NCBI GenBank assembly: GCA_009733575.1
Contig: ML769744.1
Coordinates: 1 to 64,000 of the forward strand
From: Gymnopus androsaceus JB14
Lineage: Eukaryota > Basidiomycota > Agaricomycetes > Agaricales > Omphalotaceae
DNA length: 64,000 nucleotides
Direction: 5' to 3'
Shown here: in pieces, positions 12,520 to 24,146 of the stretch
Layout: each line of letters opens with the position of its first letter
How positions within the stretch are numbered: the stretch's first letter is position 1
Translations under genes and position numbers: made by a program
The notes under the pieces: generated by a model
The model's input: the letters and a program-made list of their open reading frames with translations, nothing else
The model's database searches: none
What the model was told of the DNA's origin: nothing

Positions 12520-13311
12520 CTAGGTGTTTGCTGCAGCCTGTCCTTTCAATGCTTGAGACAGAAGCATCTGATTGTCATGCGATAGCTCCCAATCCCCAGT
12601 GACTTCTCGACCTCCCCCAGGTGTGTTTTGCACGATAAGCCGCCGAATGAGCTCCCTTTTCTCCTTGCCCGAGCGGGTTTGGTATTCTTCGGTCACAGAG
12701 AGCGTATGTAAGGATAGGACCCCCTGAGTGATGAGCGACGTGTACCAGAACATCGCAGCCTCCACTGAAATCCTGGGTGGTGACCATGCTGAATGGAGTT
12801 TAAGGACCGACTGCCAAGGCCCGGTGTAGTAGTGCCCACAATTGAATTTTTGCACAAAGAGACGGAAAGCAAGGGTATGTTGATGAATAGCGTTGACCAA
12901 GATGTCGGTGGTTTCGAAAATACATCAAAGATCCACACATGAAAGCTCTTCTAGAGAACGCAATAATTCGCATAGAATCTCGCATAAAGTCTCTGATAGT
13001 CGGTTTTCCCGCTTTTGCCATAATTAGAGTCCTGACTATCGGAAACAAAAAGAAAAAAAAAGAACTTGAAGGGATACATACTTTATATAGCCCGTGAATA
13101 ATGGGTGGGCAGAACACTGATCTCAACGTCTGAGAAACATCCGACCTGGACAACTGTGAACAGAAATGGCATGCTAATTCGCCGCAGACCTGGGATAAAG
13201 AAAAAGATCTGGGGATTTGCGATGTTCAGAGTCTGAATCGAGTTCATGGTCTGGAAGATATGCCGAGTTTTTGACTGCAGAGCTAATGAGCTCTTCGGGT
13301 AACGATAACAT
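12520..13311 (-). pseudogene. degenerate F-box-like locus
   Basis: The minus strand starts at ATG 13311 with MLSLPEELISSAV and PDHELDSDSE, which resembles the beginning of a second Agaricomycete F-box-like family (LPPEL...). An intron-like stretch follows, then segments VSQTLRSVFCPPIIHGLYK and TIRDFMRDSMRIIAF. The last open part (12900-12520) contains VNAIHQHTLAFRLFVQKF and a C-G-H-Y-Y motif. The segments lie in different frames; the GTATGT...GATAG intron at about 13081-13034 is convincing but others are not. Function is not assigned. It may be a real gene with introns I could not place, or a decayed paralogue. Confidence 0.35.
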
Positions 13312-14637
13312 GGTAGTTTGAATCTGAAAGCAAAGACTCACTGTGACTCACGTAGGCGCGGGTTAATAGCCAAAGTCGAAAGTTTTCGAAAATTTGAAAC
13401 CTTCAGTACAGTCCGTACCACCTAGACCCCCTGTATCTTGATGAACAAAGCTATACTCGGATACTTGATACTCCTTGACATTGCAAGCGGTTTGGTTAAA
13501 CGGCAGCAGTCAGTTAAGCCTACGTCGGTTATAGCGTAAGGAAAGGTAGCCCGTCGTTGTGCCTGCAAGAGCGAAACAGTGACCCTCAAACTCGGTGAAG
13601 CCTGTAAAATTCAAGGAAACTTTGCTACGTATCAACTGGAAGCTTATCTTGAGCGAGACGTTAGTCCGTAGGAGGCTGGTGCTTGAGCACTTGGTAGGTC
13701 GACCCTCTAGTTGGCGGTCCACAGCGCCGCCACACTTTGGAAGCAGCAGAGATTATCCCACGGTCGACCAGGCTAGCCCAGTAGTCGAGAGTGGGAACGA
13801 CGACCAGCTGAGGCCGCAGCGATGACCGAAACCGCCACGTCGGAGTAGTTGCGCAAGCTTCTGGGGTAGAAAGCTCGACGGAAGTTTGTCAACGTTACAA
13901 GATTGCATCGAACGAAAGTTTTAGGCGAGTCAAATATACGTGTTGGAAAACTCTTTTAATTTCATTACACGTAGGTGATTCCTAGATATGTACGTAGGAA
14001 CTACAAAGGATCTTGAGCGAAGCAAGTCTAGAAGAAGCAACAATAGTCAGCAAAGTTATTTGGTTTGGACGAACAGTAAAAGAATGAGAATCGATATAAA
14101 CAAAGAAAAGAATCAGAGAACCGGGAATCGACTCGGCAGAAAACAGCTTATGGGCGTTCCCTGCTTCAGACGGCACTTCCTAAAGCTTTCGGTTGAAAAT
14201 CGTCATGTAGAGATAAAGCAAAGGATACGAATGGATGAAGAGACAAAAGAGAGAAACTCACTGATTGACCAAGATTGCCCCGACTTTCCTGCTTCAATAC
14301 GGTGATCATGAACGTTGGGACAAGAAACCAAGTTACAAAGCGCCCTAAAAAATTGCCTTATAAAGCACGCTCACGTGTCGGACTGATGACGCGCGGGCCC
14401 GGCTTAGCGCTTACAGTAGCCTTCTTGGAACTGTCTTCTTAGACTAAGACTACGAAGTCGCTTAGACTTTGGTTACGCTTAACGTTAACGCTCCAGACTT
14501 TGGAGCAACTTTCTTCATGAATTCGACTCTCCCTCTTTCCTCGAGCTCCTTTTAATCTTTCACGACGAAATTCAGCGCCATTTGAGCCTGCAGCAATTCT
14601 CCGACAGCATCGTTCAGCAAGTTTAGATAATAATACT
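13312..14637. other. intergenic stretch without recognisable gene
   Basis: Both strands were read and only short frames without domains were found (for example 13595-13825 and 13988-14305, plus). The last 300 bp probably include the promoter of the genes starting at 14638/14829. No repeat is shared with other parts of the window. Confidence 0.35.
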
Positions 14638-14790
14638 ATGGTCTCCGGTAACATCCAGGAAAAATACTATCATAAGCCAGGAGGGCCTTTGAAGGTCAGT
14701 GATTCATCATTGACCACAGATCATCCTGGTCCTATAACCACTTTTCACCTTTAGGAATGTAACGTTTCGGCCCAAACACTAAATTTGTGA
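14638..14790 (+). CDS. small spliced ORF (about 30 aa) just upstream of the 546-aa gene
   Basis: ATG 14638 opens a frame of 19 codons to a phase-0 GTCAGT donor at 14695. A 60-nt intron ends at TTTAG (14754), and 11 more codons follow to TGA 14788. The peptide has a central YYHKPGGPLKECNV stretch. A second possible donor (GTGAGT at 14787) would join to TTCTTAG just before the ATG of the next gene and would overlap that start in a different frame. It may be a tiny independent gene or a spliced upstream ORF that tunes translation of the downstream protein. I do not recognise the family. Confidence 0.35.
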
Positions 14791-14828
14791 GTTTATAAAG
14801 CTATAGTGTCCAAGTCAATTTCTTAGCC

Positions 14829-16469
14829 ATGTCTACATTCAGCACACCATCTAATTCCTCTGCCGACCGTGCACGCCGCCGTCAGCTTCGTTATTCCAAA
14901 GCTGAAGAGGCTCTCACCGTGTCTTTCCAAACGCATATCCGTACGACCTCCACTCCTACTCTCTCTACCGCCGACTCTTCTGCTCCACTCCAAATCCAAC
15001 TACGTCTCCTCCACCAAGCAGCTGAATTTCTCACTACACAAGCAGCAGAGGCTCGAGAGAGGTCCTCAGTCTTGTCCAACGACGTCCTGAAGGATCGTGC
15101 TAATGTCGATCCAGATAGGTATAGTCAGGCGTTGGTCGAGAGATGGAAGGAGGAGCGCAGACTGCAGAAGATCGAGGAAGAAGCTAGACGGCTAGAGACC
15201 GTCATTGCCAGCGTCACCAATGCAGATTCACCGCCTGCCACAATCCTGGATTCAATTATGGAACCTAGAGCTCAGAAAAATCTCATTAAATTCCTCCAAA
15301 CCTCTGGGCATGTTCCTACACGTACGCGTATACGATCACGAATGCGCAACTCTGCTCCCTCCATAGACCGCTCTCCCCGTCGTATGACTATGGCTGACGT
15401 CTCACCCTTCCGTGCACGTCCGTGCAGTGTTACGGAGGCGTTTATGGACAGCGTTCAAGGGCATGCACGAGCCAAATCAGGTTCTGCGGCCGGTATTCTT
15501 GCTTCGCCAACGACAACTGCCAGCTATAAACACCGCAGAAAGCCGACGCTTGCGCTGTGTAGCCCATCACTGGGGAGTGTTGCGGAGGATGGTTCCGTAC
15601 TGAGGGAGAGTACAGAAGAAGATATTACTCCTTCTACGGCGATGACGTCGGTATTCAGCCATAGGGAAAGTATAGAGGTGGAAACGCCCACTACGGAGAT
15701 TGAAGGGCCGACAACTCCCCGTCTATCTGGTTCCTCGATACCATCTTCCGCTGCAAAGTCGACCAATGGTACTGCGACGATTTTCCAATACTCATACCTT
15801 CACTCCAATCCCACGAAAATTGAGGTAGAGGTAGAAATCCCGGCCTATGCCCAGGATCTCTTCGCCGGATTCGAGAGTAGTACGCAGGACGGGGCGTTGG
15901 ATTTGTCCTTGCCTTCGGGTCTGACCGCGGCAGCTCCGACTTGGACTGCAGCAAATGCCTCCACTTCGGGTTTCTTTGAAACATCATCTCAAGTACGAAA
16001 GAGACTTCAACGGGCCTCCTTACCAGCATCTCATTCTCCTTCTCCTACGCGGCCTTCTACCTCCCTCCCCACTACCCCAAACCTGAAACCCAGGGCGTCG
16101 TTGAGTAGCTTACACCTTAACTCTAACGGCAAGACACCTCGGGAGCGCAAATGGGGTTCTCTTCTTTCGATTCCAGAATCCTCGTCAGGAAACCGAGATC
16201 GTTCGCCGGCCCCGGGTCTTGTTTCGCTCTCGCTGTCGACCGAGAGTTCACGCACGAGTTTAGTTCCTCCTCTTTCAGAGAATGATGCAGCGGCGTCGAC
16301 TCGAACGCTTTGCGCGTCGTCGGACCCTAGTGCGGAAGAATCCAACATTGCAGCACAGGAAAATGGTTCTGGGGCGAAAGCGAGAAGGACGTTGAAGCAT
16401 AAATTGTCTTCGAGGCTGTCTATGGTGATGTTTGGATCGCCGACGAAGATGAAACGGAGAGGAGATTGA
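14829..16469 (+). CDS. 546-aa Ser/Thr/Arg-rich protein of unknown function
   Basis: A single uninterrupted frame starts at ATG 14829 (AGCCATGTC context) and ends at TGA 16469. The N-terminal 120-160 residues are helical and charged (LLHQAAEFLTTQAAEARE, RWKEERRLQKIEEEARRLE), suggesting a coiled coil or MIT-like helical hairpin. Residues from about 165 on are low-complexity with many Ser, Thr, Pro and Arg and repeated SP/TP sites, suggesting a phosphorylated disordered region. A short hydrophobic/acidic island (KIEVEVEIPAYAQDLFAGF) sits at about 330-350. The C-terminus is basic (RRTLKHKLSSRLSMVMFGS). No signal peptide or membrane helix is visible. The length, strong codon structure and Arg-rich tail argue for a real nuclear or cytoskeletal/regulatory protein, but the role is not assigned. 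Confidence 0.85.
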   Translation: MSTFSTPSNSSADRARRRQLRYSKAEEALTVSFQTHIRTTSTPTLSTADSSAPLQIQLRLLHQAAEFLTTQAAEARERSSVLSNDVLKDRANVDPDRYSQALVERWKEERRLQKIEEEARRLETVIASVTNADSPPATILDSIMEPRAQKNLIKFLQTSGHVPTRTRIRSRMRNSAPSIDRSPRRMTMADVSPFRARPCSVTEAFMDSVQGHARAKSGSAAGILASPTTTASYKHRRKPTLALCSPSLGSVAEDGSVLRESTEEDITPSTAMTSVFSHRESIEVETPTTEIEGPTTPRLSGSSIPSSAAKSTNGTATIFQYSYLHSNPTKIEVEVEIPAYAQDLFAGFESSTQDGALDLSLPSGLTAAAPTWTAANASTSGFFETSSQVRKRLQRASLPASHSPSPTRPSTSLPTTPNLKPRASLSSLHLNSNGKTPRERKWGSLLSIPESSSGNRDRSPAPGLVSLSLSTESSRTSLVPPLSENDAAASTRTLCASSDPSAEESNIAAQENGSGAKARRTLKHKLSSRLSMVMFGSPTKMKRRGD

Positions 16470-17206
16470 ATCTATGTATTGTATTAAGCTCTTTCTTGGG
16501 TACGGGTTCGTTTTTCTTTTGCATATCATGGACAACTCAATCTTCATCTTCGTTCTGGACATTAACTATTCTGCATCAACGTTTTCTTCTTTGCATTCTA
16601 TGTATATGAATCATCGCCGTTTTTCACTTTTTTGTATTATACTTATCACTAAACTACCAGCGTTTTCTGATTCCTTATGTTTCCCAGTCGTTCGCTATTT
16701 CTCATCCTATGGCTTTCGTTGTTGCTTTACTATACACTGTTCTGGCGTTACTTACATATGATCAATGGTCTTCTTTCTTTCTTTATTAGTCTATGTTATT
16801 TCTTACACCTGTGTATAGTTACAGTTACAGTATCCGCTTTCGATTTCATTTTTTAGAATAGCTGTGGCTTTGCGTACTCGGGGATTTGGCGTTTAGATTC
16901 AAAGACCGAATTTCGAAGCGGGGCATCCGCTTGCTTCAGGGCCTCGTTCCATCGACCGAGCCCGCTCAGGAAGTATCAATCTGTCTACTTGTCAAACACA
17001 CGGGGACTGTTCAGTAATTCCATACGGTAGCCTCAAGATTACACGTCTTCTGAAGAGAAAGGGCCTTGGTGTAACCGCTAGATTTCTTTTAGCTATAAGT
17101 GATAGACTAGCTCCATAAATCATAGATACCAATTAATCTCGACAGATACGGCCGAACGGTATTGAGCGTCTGATCCCAATCCCACTTCTCCCGTTGTTAT
17201 AGACTT
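16470..17206. other. 3' flank, T-rich intergenic
   Basis: The region directly after the 546-aa gene is T-rich with ATGTA and TATGTTAT words that could serve as 3'-end signals. No ORF with recognisable content is seen. The convergent gene on the minus strand ends at 17207. Confidence 0.35.
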
Positions 17207-18246
17207 TTAAGCAGCAGCGACATCAGATTTGGAGCTAGTAGGTCGTTCAGCTTCGAGGATGACCGTGCCATGGTCATCCTTAATCGTGTTTTCTGCCAAA
17301 TCCGCAGAATATTTGCCTTTCGGACCGGTGAAAGGAACGACGCCTTTGAAATCGGCGTTGGCAAAAGTAGGAAGATCCTCAGGATTACTGGAATATTTGA
17401 ACTTCCACGTTCCATCACTGGGCAATCCCAGTTTCGGCGCAGCCTCCGTTATCAGCTCCTCGAGAGCAGTGGCCGCTGGGGGTTTGGGGAATTTAGCCAT
17501 CTTTCCAACTCTACCCGTTTCTTTGGTTCGTCGATTGTAATATGCATCGATTTCGACTTGGAAGGGATCTTTCATCTGGACGGCGGGGTTTTGTACTGGT
17601 TCGTGACTTGGATCTGTGGGGTTACTATTCTCTTTCATCAACTTGAGATCGACTAAAAAATGGTCAGACCAATTGAGAAATAGCCATATCAAAAAGTTAC
17701 TGACGATGTGGATAAATTTCGAGGTTCTTTGAATCCACGATAGTAGGTCTGAGTCCACCCAAATCAGATGCAGTACATCTACCCCCACATATTTTCGGGC
17801 CCGTAAAAGAAATCTTTGGCGTAGAGTCTTTAAGCGTGACTTTGGACGTTGCGCTGTACTCGAACTTCCATTGTTTTCCAGATGGCAGTCCCAAACTCGA
17901 GGCAGCCTTCGTTATAAGCTGCTCGAGATTCTCGGCAGACTTGGCCTTGTAGCAGTCACCGCTAGTCTTTCCCTTTTTCCCAAAGCACAGAAAACCACTA
18001 GAGGGGTTTTTTGGGGGTATATTCCTGCGCATCGATCGCGACAACAGGGAGGCCATCGCTGAGAGGGTCGCGAACATGAATCAGTTCATCGTGGGTTAGC
18101 ACATTCCGTTGGAACTGCATAGAGACCTGGTCAGTTTTCCAAATGGAATCATAATATCGAGTGAAACTCACAGGTTGAGGTGCCGCACATACGATAGAAA
18201 CCAAACTGAGAATACCAAGAGAGGCGAGAGAGGATGCGAGATGCAT
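17207..18246 (-). pseudogene. secreted protein with two copies of a ~75-residue domain; homopolymer frameshift
   Basis: Exon 1 (18246-18172) encodes a signal peptide, MHLASSLASLGILSLVSIVC then AAPQP. A 57-nt intron (GTGAGT...TGCAG, 18171-18115) follows. Exon 2 continues in frame to a run of 4 G, 6 T and 5 G (plus strand 18003-18017), where the frame must shift by one base to continue into GFLCFGKKGK. The first domain is LITKAASSLGLPSGKQWKFE. After a second intron (17704-17653, phase 1) comes LITEAAPKLGLPSDGTWKFK, clearly the same domain repeated. Both copies share F-T-G-P-K further on. The protein ends at 17207 with SDVAAA. I do not know the family; secretion is inferred from the leader. Because the only lesion is in a homopolymer, a sequencing error is a real alternative to a pseudogene. 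Confidence 0.65.
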
Positions 18247-18339
18247 GGATTTACGACTTTTGATTGGGTAATAGGGACTGAAGAGAAGAGAGGACTGTTT
18301 TCTTTGACCAGCAAAGATTGAGAGAAGGACTCGACCAGC

Positions 18340-18380
18340 GCTTGTATAAAAGAAAAAACCCGCTGTTTAAACTTATAAGG
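18340..18380 (-). promoter_or_regulatory. TATA-like elements upstream of the secreted two-domain gene
   Basis: On the minus strand TTATAAG lies at about 18379-18373 and TTTTATAC at about 18351-18344, roughly 95-130 nt before ATG 18246. Placement is plausible for a basal promoter; no factor site is claimed. Confidence 0.25.
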
Positions 18381-19231
18381 GCGAGTTTGATTTGCAAACT
18401 CGCATCGCATCACTGATCCCTACGATGTTGGCTCAACCTTTAGCCTGCAGAGAGAGAGATAGCGCTGATGACTTCTGTCTTCGCACCTCTCCATTTTCCT
18501 GCTAACATGTTCTCTATACCGGTCCCAATTCTTTCTACTCAGTCAACTTATCATTGACACTGTTCACCTCCATTCACCTCCATTCACACCCCGACCATCC
18601 CCGGTATTCTATCCCATTTGCGCTTTTTGCCATTCCAGACTCCGTGGACCTACTATTAGTCTTTTCTACACTGGAGATCCAAATCCCCACTTCAGGGTGC
18701 CACATCTTAAGAAAACTAGCCTTCGTGTAACTTTCACCGGTCCGAGTCGTTCAAGGAAAATAGAGTTAGACACGAGCATAGCAAAAATACTATATTGTTT
18801 AGTTATTGGTTAGCTAAATAGACTTTCTGGTAGATGCTTCGAAAAACAAACAATTCATTAGACCGATCAAGAAAAGTATGCCACAACGAAAACCTCTTCC
18901 ATTAGATAAAGAGTTAGATTCTGTCACTTCTTTGGTAACAAGCCAATAAGCATTTATTTTCTAAATTGTAATTTCTATAGATGATTTATTGATTTGAAAA
19001 GGAAGTGTTACAGTTGTTTTCATAAATATAGGGAATAAAAAATAAATAAAAAAGGTCTGTCTATGATGGGGTGTTGTTTGGGAGTCATTAGTACCAGTTC
19101 CACCAGGGTCATTCTCCATGCCACCGGATGAATTCACTTTTACTTAAACAGAAACTGAGTTTCCTCTTTTCCCTGTTCGACCCTGTTCAAGATCTTGCTT
19201 TGGAAAATAAGTCATCAGTGTCTTGCAATAT
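18381..19231. other. AT-rich intergenic region
   Basis: Pyrimidine-rich sequence (18480-18640) passes into AT-rich sequence around 18960-19060 with long A/T words. No ORF, RNA gene or shared repeat was recognised. Confidence 0.3.
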
Positions 19232-21010
19232 TTATTGATCTATTTCTGATCCCATACTTACAAGTGTCTCCCCAGCCTCATAATCTGCCTGGATCTCCTG
19301 TAAAACTTGCACTTTGACTGGTTGCGGTTCACTGCCAACCTCTGAGTTGCCTGTGATTGTACTCCGGAAAGTAGACAGTGCATGGCTTTGGCCTGAAGTG
19401 CTACTCAAAGGGTTAAATATGCTGCGAACATTCTCAGTCATCCCTAGTTGGCGGTTGTTGAGAACAGCTACAAGACAGTTGGTGTACCTGATATTTTTCA
19501 AGTGCAATTTAGTCAAGGAGAATCGAAATTTCAAGTGGTCAACAAGTGAAAAACCAATAACAAAAAAATGACTTACATTTTCCCAATGACAGAAGCTCTA
19601 ATAAGGTCCAACATCAGAACGTTCTTTTTCTTTTCTTTGAAGTGAACTCACGAGGGAATAATAATAGCAGAATGTTGCTGCAAGAGCGTTGATTAGAATT
19701 TAGCAAGCTAAACATGGTATTTAGGGAGCTCGATACCCACTGGAACAGCAAAGAATAAAATCACGCTAATTAATGCCACTCCAGCTAAGGACTATTTGTC
19801 AAGATTGCCGCAAACACAGTGGATCATGACTGGAAAGATACTGCACCTGTGATTGAGTTGGTCTCTACAATAAGTCTGATAATCTGATTCACTTTCGAGT
19901 GAGTCACTGGCATGTCTTTTGACCTAGACTTCAGCAGCTAGTAAAGTATTCCGCACATAGTCATGTCAGTCTTCAAGAAAAAGTGAGATGATTTAAATAT
20001 TGGGAATGACTCACACACCACGTCAATACACAAGCAATTAATACATCTGCGACAACACTCCCAACAAGCCATATCTAGGGGAAAATCAAACCAAGTCAGC
20101 AAATACAAAACTATCCTCAAAGCAGAGCAGCAGACTTGCCGTTGTTTCAACAACCTCACTCCCAATCAGCGAGAATTTGCCATGATTATTCTGATTTGGG
20201 ATTAGTCGAGTGCTTGTATCGACACAAACAGGCCTTATGTGCATGTACCTTTACTGCTGTTGTGATTCCAGCTCCGCATTGAGTCAATGAGACCTAGAGA
20301 AAGGTGTGAAAATGATACTTCAGTAGTAAAAAGAAGTGATATCATACTGTCATGATTATAACGGGAAAAATCAGAGATCCATTTTGCAGCACGTATATTC
20401 TCCAGCAGTAGAACATCTGAGCAACCAAGGAGATTATTGCATCGAGAAATGGCACGTCCCAGCAGTTTAAAAAGATGTCGTTGAGTTGGGCTGTGTTTCC
20501 AAACCCATAAACAAACCAGTGAAAGGCGTCGGCAGTGATCATTGTTGATTGCAATGTATCTAGCACCCCAAGGCCATAAACTGGAAACATCTTTAGAGTG
20601 AGACTAAATGATATGCGGTTCTGATTATTGATCACTCACCCAGGAACTTCAATTTCTTCTTGTCTCTTGAAAAGGTCCTGTTATAGTAGTCTGAGCAATC
20701 ATGATTGTTAGTATATTTTCGAGACTGACATGTCGCATCAACATACATATCTGTGCAGCGAGAACCCCCATGAATCCCCAGTTTAACATAATACCAATCA
20801 TCTATTTCAAAGAGCCACATTGTCAGAGCTGAAGTAAGTAATCAAGTATTTACCACGCAAGCAATGCTCACGATTGGCCCAGTGCTAAAAGACACATCAG
20901 AGTTGAACACCAACTTGAAGTGACTTATAGTAGAATAAGACCTACGTCCATGCTATCCCGGGGATGTTGCTTGGTGCTGGGTCAGCCGAAACAATTCTGT
21001 TGTCCAGCAT
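19232..21010 (-). CDS. DUF6534-type seven-helix membrane protein
   Basis: I could splice thirteen exons in frame: 21010-20946, 20884-20854, 20801-20747, 20690-20640, 20580-20348, 20293-20249, 20190-20140, 20074-20015, 19937-19847, then three short exons and 19487-19232. The total is 1,029 nt, giving 342 aa. Landmarks of the family are present: MIGIMLNWGFMGVLAAQ, YYYNRTF, LGVLDTLQSTMITADAFHWF, FLDAIISLVAQMFYCWRIYV, IWLVGSVVADVLIACVL, LIRLIVETNS-like and VIGKMYTNCLVAVLNNRQ. These are seven hydrophobic segments with an extracellular N-terminus and a polar, Ser-rich C-tail. The family is expanded in Agaricomycetes and its function is unknown; a receptor-like or sensor role is only suggested by topology. 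One intron (20139-20075) has a GC donor (GCAAGT). The gene is divergent from the FAD monooxygenase with 1.17 kb between starts. Confidence 0.88.
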
Positions 21011-22180
21011 GATGTACTAGACTATAGCAAAGACGTTGCAAAAGGTCAGAGGGGAGGAGCTATCTATGGCGTTCTCAAGGAATTTTTTTCGAGCCTACTT
21101 ATATGATACTTTTAGCTTAATCAATGAGTTGATGTCCTTTGATACGCGATTGAAAGTGGCAAGGTTGGAGGTCAAGGAACACAGTTAAAAGGACTGCCCC
21201 TTGGCGCTGAAAATCTAACACTTTGTGATGTACTGTACGTCCTCCCGGTAGTGGATCATGTCCCTTTTTCTGATTGAAGTTATAGCTCCCGGGCTCTACT
21301 AGGGCGAACAGCATACAAGTAACGATAACTACTATTCCAGTGTATCTCTATATCCTCGAACAGAATCCCCGAAGTACACATATATGCAACTTCTAGGCTC
21401 TGAGACATGCAATTGATCTTGGGAATGGTCGGAGCCTGACTCATTTTTAACAAGTAATACTTACTGAAGAGACACGGAAACGATTTCTCTGGATTTTACT
21501 TCTTTATCCTAGTTGTCAATGACGGATGCTGTTCTTTTTCATCTAGAGCTTTGAGTCTCCTTCAAATAGATTCTCGAACAAGATGAGTGCTCAGTTCCCA
21601 TGAATCTCCAATCGTGTCAACTCAAAACTGTTCGACTTAGAATAGCTTTCTTGGGAATCCCGTTAACATAAGACGATAATTAATTTCCAGCTAGTAAGTC
21701 TTTTGGTGGAAACAGCACGAGTAGATAAGTACACCTGCCTTGCTTATTTCTCAAACGAGGCTGCCGCATTGTACCGGTGAAGATCAGACAAATCATGATA
21801 CTACGTTACATACTCTGCCATCAATTGGCCCTGGACATGATATTCGTCGCTCATTTGGAACTCCTTGATGCTCCGAGTCAGCACTGATTCTTCAAGCTCA
21901 AATCATTGAATCATCCAATTAATATGATTTGATTATGTAGACCGTCCGACACCGTCGGTGACTATCTTTTCTTGTTCATCAACATTCTTCGTTCAGTGGG
22001 AATGTCACAACTTGCAATCAAGAAGCAGGCCCGTTCGAGTCTAATTTCGGATGATGATTCTGCAAAGTGAGCCATCTTCTACCGATATCATGATATCAAC
22101 CAGAGGGCTGGGATGACCAATAGCTGGCAATTTCCCATGATAAGTAGTTGCGAGTAGAACCTCATCTGATTCCCCGTAAC
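21011..22180. promoter_or_regulatory. shared 1.17-kb divergent intergenic region
   Basis: This segment separates the ATG of the minus-strand DUF6534 gene (21010) from the ATG of the plus-strand monooxygenase (22181). It holds no coding frame of note. The arrangement would allow shared regulation, but no specific site is recognised. Confidence 0.35.
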
Positions 22181-23987
22181 ATGCATTCTGAGCTTCCCAA
22201 GTTCAGAGTGGCTATCTGGTATGTTTTCTCCACTATGCATAAGCCACTGCACTGACAAGACTGGATAGTGGGGGTGGTATTAGTGGTCTTACTTTGGCGG
22301 TGACCCTTGGACAGCACTCCCAAATCCCTATTGACATTTATGAATCAGCTCCTGAGATCGGGACGGTTGGCACTGGACTAGCGGTCTGGAAACGCACCTG
22401 GGACATAATGTGTCAACTCCAACTAGATGCTGAAATGGACAGACGCTCTCTGTCCCATCCGTCAGAGGGAGAAAGTACGTTTTCTTATGATTGTTTGTGT
22501 ACTCAGCTAGTTGATCAACTTTCTCGTTTTCAGATCTAGCTATGATTTTCCGCAGAAGTGACCAGTCAGAACAGGGAACAGATATCTTTAGACTGATATC
22601 TTCTTGTGAGTTTCATGCTCTGTCGATCCTACTCGAAGGTTCAATGCAGTGGCAGACTCCCACATAGGTCTTCATCGAGCTCAGCTCGTGGACATGTTGA
22701 AAAGCCGTCTACCCCCAACATGCACTATCCACACTTCAAAACAGCTAGCTTCATACAGCCGTAATACCGATTCCTCATACATTATGCGGTTCACAGATGG
22801 GAGCATTGCCAATTCCGATGTACTGATTGGTGCTGATGGAATTCGATCTGCTGTGCGCAGGTCTATGTTTCAAGACCTGATTGAACAGGGAAGGCTCCCG
22901 CCTGGTCTTCTCTCCCCAGAAAGCCTTCATAAAGCTCTTGAACCCCAATGGTCGGGCATTACCGTGTATCGTAGTCTCATTCAACCTCAGAAGCTTCGAG
23001 AAATATCTCCAGATCATCTTCTTTTATCCTCGAAGATTGTAATGAATGTACGTTCCTTCCCGTTTATTGAAAGATTGTTGAATATCATTAACTTCACTTG
23101 GATTTCTAGTTTGTTGGAAAGGGAAAAGTATGCCTTACAGGTTTCTCGATGTATGAATTTGTGTGATAAGCTATTATATAGCATATCATTGCCTATGCAA
23201 TCGCCGATGGAACCTTCATTAATTTCCTCGCATTCGACACCGATCTTGACGGAGAAGGGAAAGAGTTTGTGGGTAAATGGGTCTATGATACACCCAAGGA
23301 AGAGGTTCTAAATCTTTTCAAGGGCTGGGAGCCATGTGTTCAGGCTTTGCTTGAGGTAAACATCCTCCCGAGTCCTCAGCACTTGAACATTTAACAACTA
23401 ATAAATGGGGCTTTCTGCGTAGTCGTTGGATAGCATGATCTCTAGATGGGCAGTTCATGTTGGTGGTTTACTTCCCTTATGTGTATCGGACAGTGTTGCG
23501 TTGATAGGAGATGCGGTATGTGATACTTACTGTCAAAGTGTTGTGGTACATACTCACAGATTCACTAGGTTCATGCGATGACTACACATGTCTCTGCTGG
23601 CGCAGGGCAAGCCATGGAGGTGAGGTTTACCATCATTTGTGCACGAAGCATTCATAAAATATCCACTATTAGGACGCATATATCCTCGGGCGTCTTCTGT
23701 CAGATGACCTCACGACCAGAACCATCGTTCCAAGCGCATTGAAAATCTATCAAGACGTTCGACTCTCTGTGGCGAACGATGTTGTAGCAATCTCGCGAGA
23801 TTTGGGTATGATGTACGAGCTCAACAGTCCAGAGTATGATGGAGAAGACAGGAATGACAGCGAGGTTATTGAGCGGTGGGGACAAGCTATACTCTCAAAA
23901 TGGAGCTTTCAATGGATTGGTGTTCCTGAAGATGAGTGGAAAACGGCGCGGATGCGATTAACCGAGTTGGCAAACCGAAGTGCATAG
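22181..23987 (+). CDS. FAD-dependent (class A) aromatic-ring-type monooxygenase
   Basis: Nine exons splice cleanly: 22181-22218, 22269-22474, 22534-22605, 22650-23047, 23110-23127, 23182-23355, 23423-23515, 23569-23619 and 23673-23987. The sum is 1,365 nt, giving 454 aa. The ADP-binding loop is CGGGISGLT (residues 13-21). The family's DG motif is GADGIRSAVR (166-175) and the flavin GD motif is LIGDAVHAM around residue 332. FVGKGKHIIAYAIADGTFIN is the usual strand near the substrate pocket. This is the salicylate-hydroxylase-like group that hydroxylates or epoxidises small aromatic or terpenoid substrates using NAD(P)H and O2; the substrate here is unknown. Exon 5 is only 18 nt. It is followed 80 nt after the stop by an element also found after the P450 gene, supporting a linked pair. 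Confidence 0.92.
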
Positions 23988-24068
23988 CGAAGACTTACAA
24001 TATTAGAGTAGTACCACTTAGCTGTCGTTTGCAATGAATCGGTCTTGTTGCTGCGTGGGGAGTTGAGG

Positions 24069-24146
24069 TTTCGTAGGTCAAGTTTATTCACGGGAAGTGG
24101 TGCCTTCCGAACCTTCCGATTTGAATACCTCGTATGGGCTGAGGCT
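24069..24146 (+). repeat. ~80-bp element after the FAD monooxygenase, copy 1
   Basis: The sequence matches 27213-27292 almost throughout: TTTCGT, CAAGT, ATTCACGGGAAGTGG, GCCTTCCGA, CCTTCCGATTTGAAT, CCTCGTAT, GGCTGAGGCT. Similarity stops abruptly at both sides. The copies lie just downstream of two neighbouring oxidase genes in the same orientation. Confidence 0.85.
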
